From positions 241,370 through 305,369 of the forward strand of contig QKWP01000063.1 in assembly GCA_003550325.1 (NCBI GenBank): a stretch of 64,000 bases of DNA, written 5' to 3'. This document shows positions 10,421 to 21,751 of this stretch, piece after piece (position 1 is the stretch's first letter; each line of letters opens with the position of its first letter). The notes below the pieces were generated by a model. The model was given only the letters and a program-made list of their open reading frames with translations, was not told where the DNA came from and ran no database searches. A program made the translations under genes and the position numbers. The stretch comes from Gigaspora rosea. Its lineage: Eukaryota > Glomeromycota > Glomeromycetes > Diversisporales > Gigasporaceae.

Positions 10421-12356
10421 ATGGACCAACTGGAACTTAACAAAGTTGCTGATAATTATCAAAGAGGTATTGGCGTAGAGAAGGATGAACGTAAAGCATT
10501 TGAGTTATATCTTAAAGCTGACGAGATGGGGAACGTTAAGGGAACATTTAATGTTGGAAATTGCTATGATTATGGAATTGGAGTTGAAAGGGATTTACAG
10601 AAGGCATTTTTTTATTATCAAAAATTTGCAGAGATGGGTGACGCTGATTGAATGTGTAATGTTGGATATTGTTATTATTATGGAGTCGGAGTTGAAACGA
10701 ATATACGTAAAGCACACATGTATTATCAAAAAGCGGCAAAATGGGAGATATATTTGCATTCGGTGAATGTTATGATAAATGAATTGGAGTAGAAAAGGAC
10801 TCAAAGAAAGCATTCGAATATTTTCTAAATTCTATGGAGATGGGAAATGTTAAAGGGATATTCGAAATTGGAAGTTGTTATCTACATGGAATCGGAGTCG
10901 AAAAGAATGCACATAAGGCGTTCGAATATTTTCAAAAATCTGCTGATATAGGCGATGTTAATGGAACAAATCAAGTCGGTTATTGCTATTATAATGGAAT
11001 TGGAGTCAAAGAAAATAAAAATAAAGCATTCGAAATTCTGGATATGAGATTTGCTATGGCGACGTATGATGTAGGATTTTATTATCGTTATGGAAAGGGT
11101 GTTATAAAGGATGAATGTAAAGCGTTCGAATTATAAAAAATCAGCAGAGATGGGATATGCTAAAGGAATGTACCGTGTTGGCAAATTTTATCGAAATGGA
11201 ATAGCTGTTGAAAAGGATATAGATATTGCTTTTGAATGGTATTTCAAATCAGCTATTACTGAAGTATGTCCCGGTAACGAAAAAGAAGAATATTTTCATT
11301 GGATTCCTTTAGAAAAATTTGAAAATATTGAAGAGATAGGTGAAGGAGGCTTTTCCACTGTTTTCAAAACAAAATATTTAAATAACTATGGATCATATGA
11401 AGAAGTGGCAATTAAACGTGTAAAAGGTTCCTATAAAAATAGAGAACCATTCTTGAAGGAGGTATTATATTAAAATTTATAATACTATCTTAGTTTTTAA
11501 ATATTATTTTTTTTAAATATTATTTTCGTTAATTTTGGTTAAATAAATTAATTTATTCTGTTTTTTAGTTGAAAGCTTGTCATAGTTTAGATCCATATTT
11601 AGGAATATCAAGAGATGAAAAAACAAATGATTACATTTTAGTGCTCAGTTATGCAAAATACGGATCATTGAGCAAAAATCTTGTCGATGTCTTTAAATTT
11701 GAATGGAAACTCATGTTAAAGATACTCTGTGATATGATATCCAATCTTAATCGTGATCTGCATCCTGGAAATATTCTGTTGAAAGAAGATTTTGAAGCAT
11801 ATATTACTGATCTAGGTTTATCGAATCCACTTGATGAAGAGGAACGAGAAGAACGTATTCATGGAGTTTTACCGTATCTTGCACCGGAACTCTTTAAAAA
11901 ACAACCATATACACAAGCTTCAGATATTTATTCATTCGGAATAATTATGGTAGAAATGACAACTGGCCAAAGACCTTTTAATAATTATAAATTTGATATC
12001 GAACTTGTAATAAAGATTTGTAATGGACTATGGCCAAAATTTGGACCAGGAGTTCCTGATAGTTATATTGAATTAGCAAACAAATGCATGGATTCGGATC
12101 CAAAAAACATCCAACATCTGTTGAAATAATTGATAAATATTATTTATGGCTATATATTATTGAAATTGAAATCGAAAATAAAATTAAAAGTCAATTTTTA
12201 GAAAGTGATGAGATTAATAAAGAATTGTCAACAAGTAAAGAAAATTTAAAAAATATATACACAAGTAAACCTTATGATATAACAGAAATTAACAAAAACT
12301 TATCAAAACTGAAAATTAGTACACCTGTGGGTACTGTAGAAGTTCCAAATTTTTAA
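10421..12356 (+). pseudogene. Sel1-repeat protein kinase, frameshifted
   Basis: Starts MDQLELNKVADN and runs through about seven Sel1-like repeats (G-x-G-V-E-K-D-x2-K-A-F pattern), then a kinase domain. Disruptions: TGA at 10649, a frameshift near 10738, TGA near 10780, a frameshift near 11135 and another near 12108. The kinase G-loop reads GEGGFSTV and the VAIK lysine is present. A GT-AG intron (11462-11568) follows FLKE, the usual place in this family. The catalytic loop is shortened: the segment before RDLHPGN has lost about eight residues, so HRD reads NRD. DLG (for DFG) and LAPE are kept. The C-terminal tail (..NIYTSKPYDITEINK..) is typical of these fungal kinases. An intact version would be a cytosolic Ser/Thr-like kinase. 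Multiple hits argue for a pseudogene rather than sequencing error. Confidence 0.85.
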
Positions 12357-13115
12357 CAAATCAATTAAATATTACTGTGCATTTATTATGGAAATATGCT
12401 TTACTATTTATTATTTTATATATTTGCTAAATTAAAATTTATGGAATTATTAATTATTTGTAATTAATTTCAATAAAATTCTTTAATTGTAAACAAAAAA
12501 TATATTAAAAATGAATGAATCTGCGTAACCAATTGTTCTTATGGTTAAAATAATTCTTTTCTTATCTACACAAATTTAGATGCTTAAATAGCTGTAATAT
12601 ATTTTAAATGATATCAAAAATATTATAAAATTCGATCTCAATTACCCTCGATAATAATATGCTTTAAATATCTATCTTCAATGTGCGATAACATGCAATA
12701 ATACACAATATACAAGAATAAATTTATTAATAAAAAAGTTTTTAATTATAATTATCATACATTTCTATCCTTTTAAATTTAATTAATTATATTTAAATTT
12801 AGGCATTTCTAATTTTAACCGGTGGTAAAAATCACCGGAAGTGCTATATCTCAAAAATGTACTAAGTAAACTGGATCAGGGACTCTAAGTAAAAATGTTC
12901 AGGACCCCTGAAAACCTTATGAGAACTGAAATCGGGACCTTATATCCACACTACATTATATTATATATAAAACAAAAAAAATCCTTGCTAACCCTAAAAA
13001 TAATTAGGGGAGGTATTGTTACCCGGTTAATGTAGTTATTTACTTTAAAATTTTATTGCTTAAATGATAAATGATTAAATTTACAGAGTACATACACAGT
13101 AGATCAATCGATTCT
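12357..13115. other. intergenic with dispersed motif fragments
   Basis: No gene seen. Around 12820-12840 an accggtg...caccgg inverted repeat occurs. At 12861-12915 two copies of the ctaagtaaa(n)tgttcaggac motif stand side by side; related motifs occur near 82, 2800 and 3040. Confidence 0.45.
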
Positions 13116-13240
13116 CTATCTGATGTAATTCTTGATCTCCTTGTACGGTATCTCGTCGTTCAAGAGGCATCGTAGCATGGCTTCATAAGCTGCATGTTCT
13201 TTTTTGAATAATTCGTAACTATTAAGTTTATTTATGAAAA
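13116..13240 (-). CDS. C-terminal coding fragment, unrecognised
   Basis: The minus strand is open for about 40 codons and ends in TAG at 13116-13118. The peptide includes NSYELFKKEHAAYEAMLRCL and LNDEIPYKEIKNYIR, with an amino-acid mix and codon use unlike random AT-rich DNA. No start codon or splice acceptor is clear, so it is probably a last exon or a gene relic. Family unknown. Confidence 0.4.
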
Positions 13241-14256
13241 AAATGAAAAAATGATAACATCTATTTTTTTGTTGAGACCGATGATATTTCATTGGTATAT
13301 TTTATGATAAAACCTAGTTTTTTTAATTTAATAATTCCTTCTTGTTAACAAATAAAAATATCGGAAATGGTTATAGATGCTCCTATTAACTATGATAATT
13401 GCATAACTTGCAACAATTAGGGAATTCGCGAAATATATATTATCATGGATTTCATATAAAGATTTAAAATAACAAAATGATAGAAGAAAGTGGATTCTCA
13501 ACTGCCTTTAAAGCTATTTTAGTAAAAAAGAACTACACATTATTATACTGTGACATACTGTGATACCTATAACACCCAAATTCCAAAATCAAATAGAAAT
13601 CAACAAGAATTAATGAAAGAGATGATTTATTTTTTATGCCAACCTTTATTGAACCGTCATTTAAAACTTAAGAATTATTGTTAAATTGAATATAAAAATT
13701 ACTTATTTTTGGTATATCAAGACATGAAACCTCCAAGGTCATATTCTCATCTTAAAATATGCAGAAATTTATTCTTTGCATAATAATCTCCAAACTGTTT
13801 TACGAATAAATAGAAAAATAAATTATTACATTGGGATTTCAGGCCTAAGGTTTAAGTTTCTGATTATGAATTAAATTTGTGACGTATTTATTTCAGAATA
13901 AATGATTTATAACACCTATTTACTTTATTTGTAAGCTTATTTATATAACTAGAGGTGCAATTGAGTTGCAGAGAGTTGAAAATTTATTATATTAGCATCA
14001 CACTACCCTAGCTAATTCTTTTTTATTTTATTTTCTAAAATATCTTTTTATAAATATATCACTGAGCATTGGGAATACACTGGACATATGCTAGACAATT
14101 CAAAAATGTCCATTGTCCAGTGAAAAAGCACAGGATATATAGGTTGCCAACCTTGTCCTAACTAACTCTAACTCTAACACAACCATAGTTTGGTTTATTT
14201 TGATTAATGCGAATAAAACAATGGTCTTTTTGCGCTATTTTATTTAGAACATATTC

Positions 14257-14403
14257 TTAATCTTCTAAATCTTGAATAAAATCATTTAACCAATCTTCAT
14301 TATCTAAATCTTCTGCAATTTGATCATCATTTGTATTTTAAAAAGCAGTATTTCCTAAATCAATTATTTCTAATAAATTTTCATCATAAATGGTGCAAGT
14401 ACA
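14257..14403 (-). pseudogene. acidic C-terminal coding fragment with one stop
   Basis: The minus strand reads DENLLEIIDLGNTAF, a TAA, then NTNDDQIAEDLDNEDWLNDF and IQDLED before the final TAA at 14257-14259. The strong protein character on both sides of one internal TAA suggests a recently broken exon. Acidic tails like this occur at the C-termini of some transposase-derived proteins, but that assignment is only a guess. Confidence 0.4.
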
Positions 14404-14599
14404 TTAATTAAAATTCAATTGTGCATACTATACAAAATTAAAAATTTAATAATTTAAGGTTTTGAAAAGTTTCAGATATGGGTGTTGGAAGTTTCAAGCA
14501 GAGTTTCAGTTTCGGGTGGTTTTTTGGGTTTCGGGGAGATTTCTAGTTTCGGATGAGGTTTCAGAACCTATTATCTGAAACCCAAAAAACCATTCAGAT

Positions 14600-15016
14600 T
14601 TGGTTAAAAGGCTTTGGTTCCCAACTCTAGTACCGATATTTCACATACTGTACATTAGATTTTTAATTAATAACTACAAATTATGCAAAATCGATCATGT
14701 CACAGAATACCGAATTTTACAATATTCATACTTTGTTATCGACCTTCATATTTGGCATACTAATATACTATTATGTATTGTGTTCGCTTTTTATATGTCT
14801 ATTTACAAATTTTTGGTAAAATTTAATAAATCACATAAAGGGTGTTTTTCAAGTATTTTACTCAATGAACTGTATGAAATTTTAATTAATTGTAAATCAA
14901 ATAAACTAACCAAGTTAGTTACTATTTTGATTATATAATAAAATCTGAGGACCATCTGAGTTGGCTCTGGTTGGTTAAAATTTAGAATCCACAGAATTTT
15001 ATTCAATCATTCACAA
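14600..15016. other. open but not convincing as coding
   Basis: A plus-strand frame (14600-14938) is open, but its composition is dominated by I, L, Y, F, K and N as expected of AT-rich DNA. I see no motif and do not call it a gene. Confidence 0.35.
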
Positions 15017-15124
15017 TGATTTATGCAGCATATCGGTCACTAGCTAATTACATTGAAGAATTAGCAATTTTTCTTCCCAATGAGAAAAAAGCCAATGGAT
15101 TTCTGATAGAGTTAAATGGATAAA
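15017..15124 (+). CDS. short coding candidate, unrecognised
   Basis: ATG at 15017 opens a 35-residue peptide (..YRSLANYIEELAIFLPNEKK..) ending in TAA. The charged, helical composition is more protein-like than its flanks. It may be an exon remnant. Family unknown. Confidence 0.25.
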
Positions 15125-15959
15125 TATTCATTTATTCCATGAGGTTTTTGTTAGGTTTATTGTCAACTCTGACTTCAATGATTAGCAAGTCGCAGCAAGG
15201 TGATACTTAAGTAAATCTCAATGATATCACTATTCAAACTATTGGTTTTTATCGTAAATGTTATGAGAATTGCTAATGTCATGTCATAATACTTGTGCAC
15301 TCTTTCAATCACTGGAAAAATCGTATGTAGGTTTATACTTGAGAAGATCTGTAGTTTCTTCTACGCCAATCAATTAAATTAGCTTCCTTTAACATTTCAA
15401 GAACTTGGTTTAAGAAAATCACGTTTTTGTAGATCATATAGATTAATACTTTTGTACAAGATTGCATTAAGCTTGGAAATATTTAATTTAACGTTTTAAT
15501 CAAAATTATACATCTGTTTATGCTTTATTTAACGAGTCAATAAAAATTTTTTTTAGCAAAATAGCTTCTACCATATATTCAAATCAATAATTAACAAAAT
15601 TAAATTCGCAAGTAATAACTAAAGAAGTTTCTATTTATCACCACTGGTGATCATCTCCAGTATATATTTGTATCTTTAAATTTTGTCCATGAAATCACCC
15701 TTGAGGCTCTAACAAAAAAAATTTCTCGTAAAATTTTGGTATAAACTATACCCTTGCCCCATTCCAATTCTTAACCCTAACCCTAATATTATCAAGTTTA
15801 ATTTTTATTTCGGCAAAAAACTTGTTAATTTACATGTTACTAATGGTTGTATATAGTAATTTTGATAATTAAAAACATACTATTATTTTATATTAACTTA
15901 TAAATTAATATAAACTAATAAAATCTATCAAACCGAATAAATAATTTGCAAAACATTTA

Positions 15960-16330
15960 TAAATATAAATATACAATATATAAATCTTATATCCTAACAC
16001 AATTAAATATACGTATAATACAAACAAAACACCACTTGTAGCACTTTGAAAGTATCTTACCCACTTTCTTTTATTTTTCTAATGACTGAAGATCTATAAC
16101 TAGGGTTGTTAATGAAGCACTCCGTTGTTTTATTTTAATAGTAATACTCCGGAGTATTACTATTAAAATGAGGTAAACGGAGCGCTCCATTAACAACCCT
16201 ACCTATAACGATGAGTCTAATACTCAAACAAATTGAGTCCTTTTCATGCAATTTGACTCTAAGCCATTATTTTAAGTGAAATAAATAATTAATATACTTT
16301 AAGATTAAAAAAAAAGAAGTATAAAATTAA
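15960..16330 (+). repeat. segmental repeat hosting the hAT-like MITE; paralogue at 25570-25860
   Basis: The sequence on either side of the MITE (gactgaagatctataac before, cctataacgatgag after, then gtccttttcatgcaattt) is colinear with 25570-25860, where the MITE is absent. The two loci are therefore copies of one segment, one filled and one empty. Confidence 0.75.
16101..16201. mobile_element. hAT-like MITE, near-perfect palindrome with 8-bp TSD
   Basis: The element runs from tagggttgttaatg to cattaacaaccctа-equivalent bases (…cattaacaaccct a) and is palindromic almost throughout, with centre actccggagt. It is flanked by tctataac (16093-16100) and cctataac (16202-16209), an 8-bp target duplication with one mismatch. 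Ends beginning TAGGG and 8-bp duplications are hallmarks of hAT elements. The paralogous segment at 25.7 kb carries a single cctataac with nothing inserted. Confidence 0.85.
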
Positions 16331-16429
16331 CATTGAATTGCCTAAACATAAATTTTATCGACTTAATTATTGAAAACTTAATAAATTGAAAAGCAAATTA
16401 TTTTATCGCTCATATTAATTTACCGATAA

Positions 16430-17560
16430 CATTCTTTTTGAGCTCAAATAAAGAAGTAGGTTCTGAAGGCATTTTAAATAAAGGAAATCGAAGAAATAAA
16501 TATTAGTCCGAAGGACCTTTAGTTTGTAAACATAATAAAGACCATGTAATTTGGAATTTTGTACTTCGGAAAATTCTTTACATACATTCTATTATTTAAT
16601 TTATTAGTTTCATTCACAGCTAATCTTACAAAAATTAAATAAATCTATTACTTATAAATTACACAAGATTTAATAAATAAATAATCAAAAACTAGGAAAA
16701 CAATTATTATTAGATCCAGGTTAAAATTCAATTACAGCTAAGTGTAATATAATGTATGGGGTCTGAAATTAGCTTATTTTAAAATCCCTATATTTTGGCT
16801 AAAATTTCGAATCAGAGAATAATAGATAAAATTAGCTTTTAATGATGATACATTATTACCATATTATTTTACAAATTTACATTTTTAAATATCAAATAAT
16901 ATTTAGAAAAGAAATACCAATTGTAAAAAATATCATTAATAAAAGCGATTATGTAATAAGCATATATAACTATAGTTTAAAATTCTTGTTATCATGTTAT
17001 CACCAGGTTAGACAACTTAGTTGTATATAAATAATTTATCATTTATTTTATATAGAAACCTAAATGTTATCTGATTCATTATTTATGCAAATTTGTATAT
17101 TCAAAAATAAAAACTAAATATTTATTGAGGTAATAAAAAGCAATCCCTTTAAAAAAGTGATACTGTTTTTTAGTGATCAGTTTAGTAACTTTTAAAATCT
17201 CGGTTTAAGTGACTAATAATTATGCAACACAAAAATGAAATAAACAACAAAAATAAAACAAACACAACAAAAAAAGGCCATGAAAAGAGTTCCTATATAT
17301 ATAATTACTAAATTTAAATATTCTAGAAATCTTTAATCACTATCAAACTAATACATGATTCGTTCAATTTGTCTGAAAAATCTGCAACATCATTTTCATA
17401 TCATTATACAAATTAGAACTTACTTTTCGATTATATCCTCTGCTACATTCCAAATATTAAAAATAAAAGTCTATTTATAACTAGAAAGCAAATAGAAAAT
17501 CGATATGACAAAAAATTGTGTAAACCCAAATAAAAACATTTAAAATAAATGATTCACAAT
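16430..17560 (+). repeat. copy of the permease upstream segment, without the gene
   Basis: Starts at ttgagctcaaataaagaagt and continues colinear with 29855-30370, parts of 32685-33900, and 53970-54770. In the 29.8 and 53.9 kb copies this segment lies immediately upstream of an amino-acid permease start. Here no permease exon is found on the low-coordinate side. It therefore looks like an orphaned 5' flank, possibly with promoter sequence. Confidence 0.65.
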
Positions 17561-18345
17561 TAACCCATCCCAACCTTTTTCTAATCATTTACTTTAATTT
17601 TAAGATTTGGCATGTGTCTCTTACTTTTTGTTTTGAGTCCTGCTTGTCGTCATATTTCCTTTATAATAAAACATATACTGAAAACATTAAATTAATAATC
17701 TTAATTTTATTTTTTTTTCTATTTTGTTTTTAGATTTAGTTGTTGATTTATTGCCATCACAAAGTTATTTTTTTTACAACATTACATAATTATTACATAG
17801 AATAGTAGTGTGATAGGTGGCATTTCGTGCATCTATTTTATTTATTAATTTTATTATTTCAAAATTTTAAATTTAGATTATAAGTTAGTAGTTTTTGCTT
17901 TTATTGTTTTAATTAGTAAATTTTAAGAAACAAAATTATTAATTTAAAATTTAATAAAGAATTTATTTACGCTAAGTTTTTTATTATTAAATTAGGTTAT
18001 TAGTTAATATTTATTATATAAATTTATAGTTTATTGGTTTTTAAGTTTGAAGTTTTTTTTTTTTGTTATTAAAAAACTTAAAGTATTAAAATAAATATTT
18101 ATTTGTAAGCATTTAATTTAATTTTTTTTCAGATATTAATTAAAGTAAAAATTCAAATATTTGATTTGATAATAATTTTTTTTGTAATTAAAATGAGATC
18201 ATGGCTTGTAACTTTATTAAATATATATATTCTTGTATATTTACAAGTACAATTTTTTAAAAAAAAACATGCAAATTTGGACACTAATATGTTTTTTGAC
18301 CTATTTATGCCAATTATTTTAAATTTTATTAAGGCTTGCCATCTA
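17561..18345. other. no gene seen
   Basis: Extremely AT-rich with poly-T stretches. An open frame near 18166-18354 is hydrophobic and low in complexity and is not called. Confidence 0.4.
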
Positions 18346-18452
18346 TTTACTTAGTTAATTATCACATAATTTCTATTTGACAAAATTTCTTCAACAGTTT
18401 ACTTAGTTAATTATCACATAATTTCTATTTCACAAAATTTTTTCAACAGTAT
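18346..18452 (+). repeat. tandem duplication (2 x 52 bp)
   Basis: The word tttacttagttaattatcac and the following sequence up to ttcaacagt occur twice in direct succession with only a few differences. Confidence 0.85.
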
Positions 18453-18535
18453 TAATATTAAAAAAAATTTTGTATAAAAATATTTATATCTATCCAACAA
18501 AATACTATTTTTAATTTAGAACAATATAATAGGAG

Positions 18536-18800
18536 GACTTTGGACATCTCTTATATAGATTTTAGTCAATTTCAACCTAATTTGCTAAAAACAACAAAAC
18601 TATATTTACTTAAATAACTTTTGATCAGAATTGAATCAACTTTTTTGTTAGATGCACCTTATTAAAAGCTTTATTTTAAAAAAAGTTTATTCAAATTGGA
18701 CCATTGAATGCTAAGATAATTGCAAAAAACTGTTTTTTTTTGCTTTTCAAATTTCAGGGGTTTTGCTGAAACACATAAAGTATGACTCTTGTACTAGATG
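18536..18800 (+). repeat. dispersed repeat, copy 2 (copy 1 at 2485-2760)
   Basis: Colinear with 2485-2760 (see that entry). It ends ttttgctgaaacacataaag, like the ending of copy 1. Confidence 0.75.
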
Positions 18801-19135
18801 TCTGGGTTCTATAATAAGTCATATATAAAAACAAAAATAGTATGATTTTTCTTATTGTAGTATAGTATTTACAAATTGATAAAAAAATATATTAAATTGG
18901 ATAACAATAGGCTTTAATACCATATTACAATATTCTTTAAGCTAATATTTAGATTTAAAAATAGAAATCAAATTATTACTATTATAAATTATAAAATAGA
19001 TTTATTAGCTTTATACATAAAGAATTTTCAAATTTCAGCAACAACAAAATTTATTTGAGCAGAATCAGCTTGGGCTTGAGACAAATCTAAATAAACAGTT
19101 ATTATTATTATTTTAACTAATTAAATAATATAATT

Positions 19136-21751
19136 TTAATACAATATATTAATTGAAAATAAACCTTCAATTGCTTTTGAAATTAGTTTTGTTCTAATAG
19201 TTTTGCTGGTATACATTTCATCAGAATGCTTTGGTATTGGCAATGATTTAATAACTTTATCAGCTTTTAAGAATTGCTTTTTAATTTCATTCTCTTCAAG
19301 CCAAATATTTATTGTATTCCGAATTTTCGAAGCAACAGGCCTTTTCTGAGGATCAAAGTCCATGCATTGGTTAGCTAATTCAATATAACAATCCGGGGTT
19401 CCAGGAGCAAATTCTGGCCTTAATCCTTTGCAAATCTTTATTGCAAGTTCGTGATCAAATTCCTGACCATCAAAAGGCCTTTGTCCAGTTGACATCTCTG
19501 ACATAATAACTCCAAAACTGTAAATATCTGCAGCTGTTGTAAACTTTTGACCCAATAATACTTCCGGAGATACATAAGGCATAACTCCGAAAATTTCACC
19601 TTCTGAGTCATTTTCATTAACTTTTTTAGACAATCCTAAATCTGCGATGTAAGATTGCAAAGTTGTGCTAATACCTTTGATTTGCAAAATATTACCGCTA
19701 TGAAAATCTGCATGAATATACCCTGCACAATGAATATTATCTAAATCTTTAGAAATATCGAAAAGTAGGTTTAATTTAGTTTGCCAGTTAACATATTGAA
19801 ATTTTGTTATTAAAAACTTGTGAAGATTTCCATTATCAGCATATTGAAGTACTATAAAGTATTTATTATTTTTACTGCTTTGTGTTAATCCATATATCTT
19901 AAGCCGACTATCATTTAAAATACATTTCATATGATTTTCAAACTTTATAAATGAGATAGATAATTAATTAAAATAAATTAAATGAATTATTTATTATTTA
20001 ACAGACAGCTAAACAAATAACGATTTAGCTCACTTCTTTTAAAGAACCTTCAGACAAGGTCTTAAGCGCAACGATGCTGGATGTTTCACGCGCTCTTTTG
20101 TAGTTATCATCATTAATTTTTTCACCTTTTTTTCGTATGCCATCCAACCAGGTTGCTTTGTATACAGAACCAAATCCTCCTTTACCAATTTCTTCAACAA
20201 CAGATAATCTATCCAATGGAATCCATTCAATTGCATCTTCATATTTAAAGGTTCTAAGTTGGAATGTTTTCATGCAGTCGTCAATATTTTTATTTCCACT
20301 TGTCCATCTTGTTGCTATTTCAGGATCGCATGATAAACACCATGCGGGTTGAGTGTTATCTTCATTACAATGTGCGCATATTCCATATTCAGATTTTCTG
20401 TATAATATATAATTGGTTTATTTTGTATTTGCGGTTTTAACCTTCATATCAAATGTAAATTATTTTTATTTACCGACTAAATTAATACGAATGAAATGAA
20501 TTGTACGTAATGGTAAATAAGTAATTATGAACTTGTTTTGTGAACTTGTTTTGCTTTTTATGTAGTAAAATTATTAAATGTTCTTTAAACTCACTCGCTG
20601 AATGAAATGAATTGTATGTAATGGTAAATAAGTAATTATGAACTTGTTTTGTGAACTTGTTTTGCTATTTTTATGTAGTAAAATTATATATGTTCTTTAT
20701 ACTCACAGACTAAATTAATGCGAATGAAATGAATTGTACGTAATAGTAAATAAGTAATTATGAATCTGTTTTGTGAACTTGTTTTACTATTTTTATGTAG
20801 TAAATTATTAAATGTTCTTTATACTCACAGACTAAATTAATGCGATGAAATGAATTGTACGTAATCGTAAATAAGTAATTATGAACTTGTTTTGTGACTT
20901 GTTTTGCTATATTTATGTAGTAAAATTATTAAATGTTCTTTATACTCACCCACTAAATAATGCGAATGAAATGAATTGTACGTAATGGTAAATAAGTAAT
21001 TATGAACTTGTTTTGTGAACTTGTTTTGCTATTTTTATGTAGTAGAATTATTAAATGTTCTTTATACTCACAGACTAAATTAATGCGAATGAAATGAATT
21101 GTACGTAATGGTAAATAAGTAATTATGAACTTGTTTTGTGAACTTGTTTTGTTATTTTTATGCAGTAAAATTATTAAATTTTCTTTATACATACGGGCTA
21201 AAATACACAATAAATATTTATGAGCTTAAATTGTTGATAAATAGATCAAATAAATAAATACTTTTTATGCTTACTCCCTGATAATTAAAATTTGTATAAG
21301 AAAATCCTGATTTAAGTAAAGTACAAACATTATCATAAAAAATAAATTTATATTATTACTTGACAATCCATTCCTCCCATTTATCAAAATTTTTTTCCAC
21401 GCCAATTCCGTAATAATAACACCAGGCAGTTTTCCAAATTCCCATTGAATTACCAGCCTTAGCAGACTTCAGATAATATGTAAACGCTTTATGCTTATCG
21501 ATTTCGACTCCAATTCCTAAATAATAACAATATCCAACTTGGTACATTCCTTTAGAATTATTCATGTCTGCCGATTTTTGGTAATATGTGAACGCCTTGT
21601 TTTCATCCTTTTCAACTCCTATCCCATGTTCGTAACAATAACCGAGCAAATAATTTCCGTTTGGTTCGTTTGTATCTGCCAATTTTTGACTGCTGTCGAA
21701 ATTCAGTTGATTGAAAGCATCGATAATTTGTGTAATTTTTTCGTTTGCCAT
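19136..21751 (-). CDS. Sel1-repeat / Cys-motif protein kinase, intact, 3 exons
   Basis: Exons 21751-21360, 20397-20034 and 19942-19136 join in frame (phase 2, then phase 0) to 520 codons. Introns are GT-AG: 962 nt and 91 nt. Residues about 31-130 form three Sel1 repeats (YGIGVEK signatures), a scaffold fold for protein binding. Residues 138-154 hold C-x2-C-x9-C-x2-C, a likely zinc-binding knuckle common before kinase domains in Glomeromycotina. The kinase domain runs from about 190: G-loop GKGGFG 202-207, VALK Lys 243, catalytic HAD 329-331 with Asn 336, DLG 353-355, SPE 377-379, and DIYSFGVIM. All catalytic residues are present, with HAD replacing HRD. It is predicted to be a soluble Ser/Thr or dual-specificity kinase; its substrate is unknown. 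The start ATG at 21751 opens MANEKITQIIDAFNQ, the usual beginning in this family. This is the only apparently intact kinase of five in the window. Confidence 0.9.
20472..21195. repeat. six-copy ~120-bp minisatellite inside intron 1 of the kinase gene
   Basis: Units begin near 20472, 20590, 20700, 20822, 20944 and 21066. Each contains gaatgaaatgaattgta, ggtaaataagtaattatgaa, a doubled cttgttttgtgaa and ttattaaatgttcttta. They fill most of the 962-nt intron; other introns of the kinase loci here are 65-107 nt. Tandem growth of the intron, rather than insertion of a transposon, explains its size. Confidence 0.9.

Noticed and set aside
15766-15790. Telomere-like ccctaaccctaa
   Set aside because: Only two units and no array; similar isolated words occur at 9.7 and 50.9 kb. 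Not a telomere.
20953-21210. Minus-strand frame with two repeated peptide units
   Set aside because: Lies inside intron 1 of the kinase gene and is a by-product of the 120-bp minisatellite.
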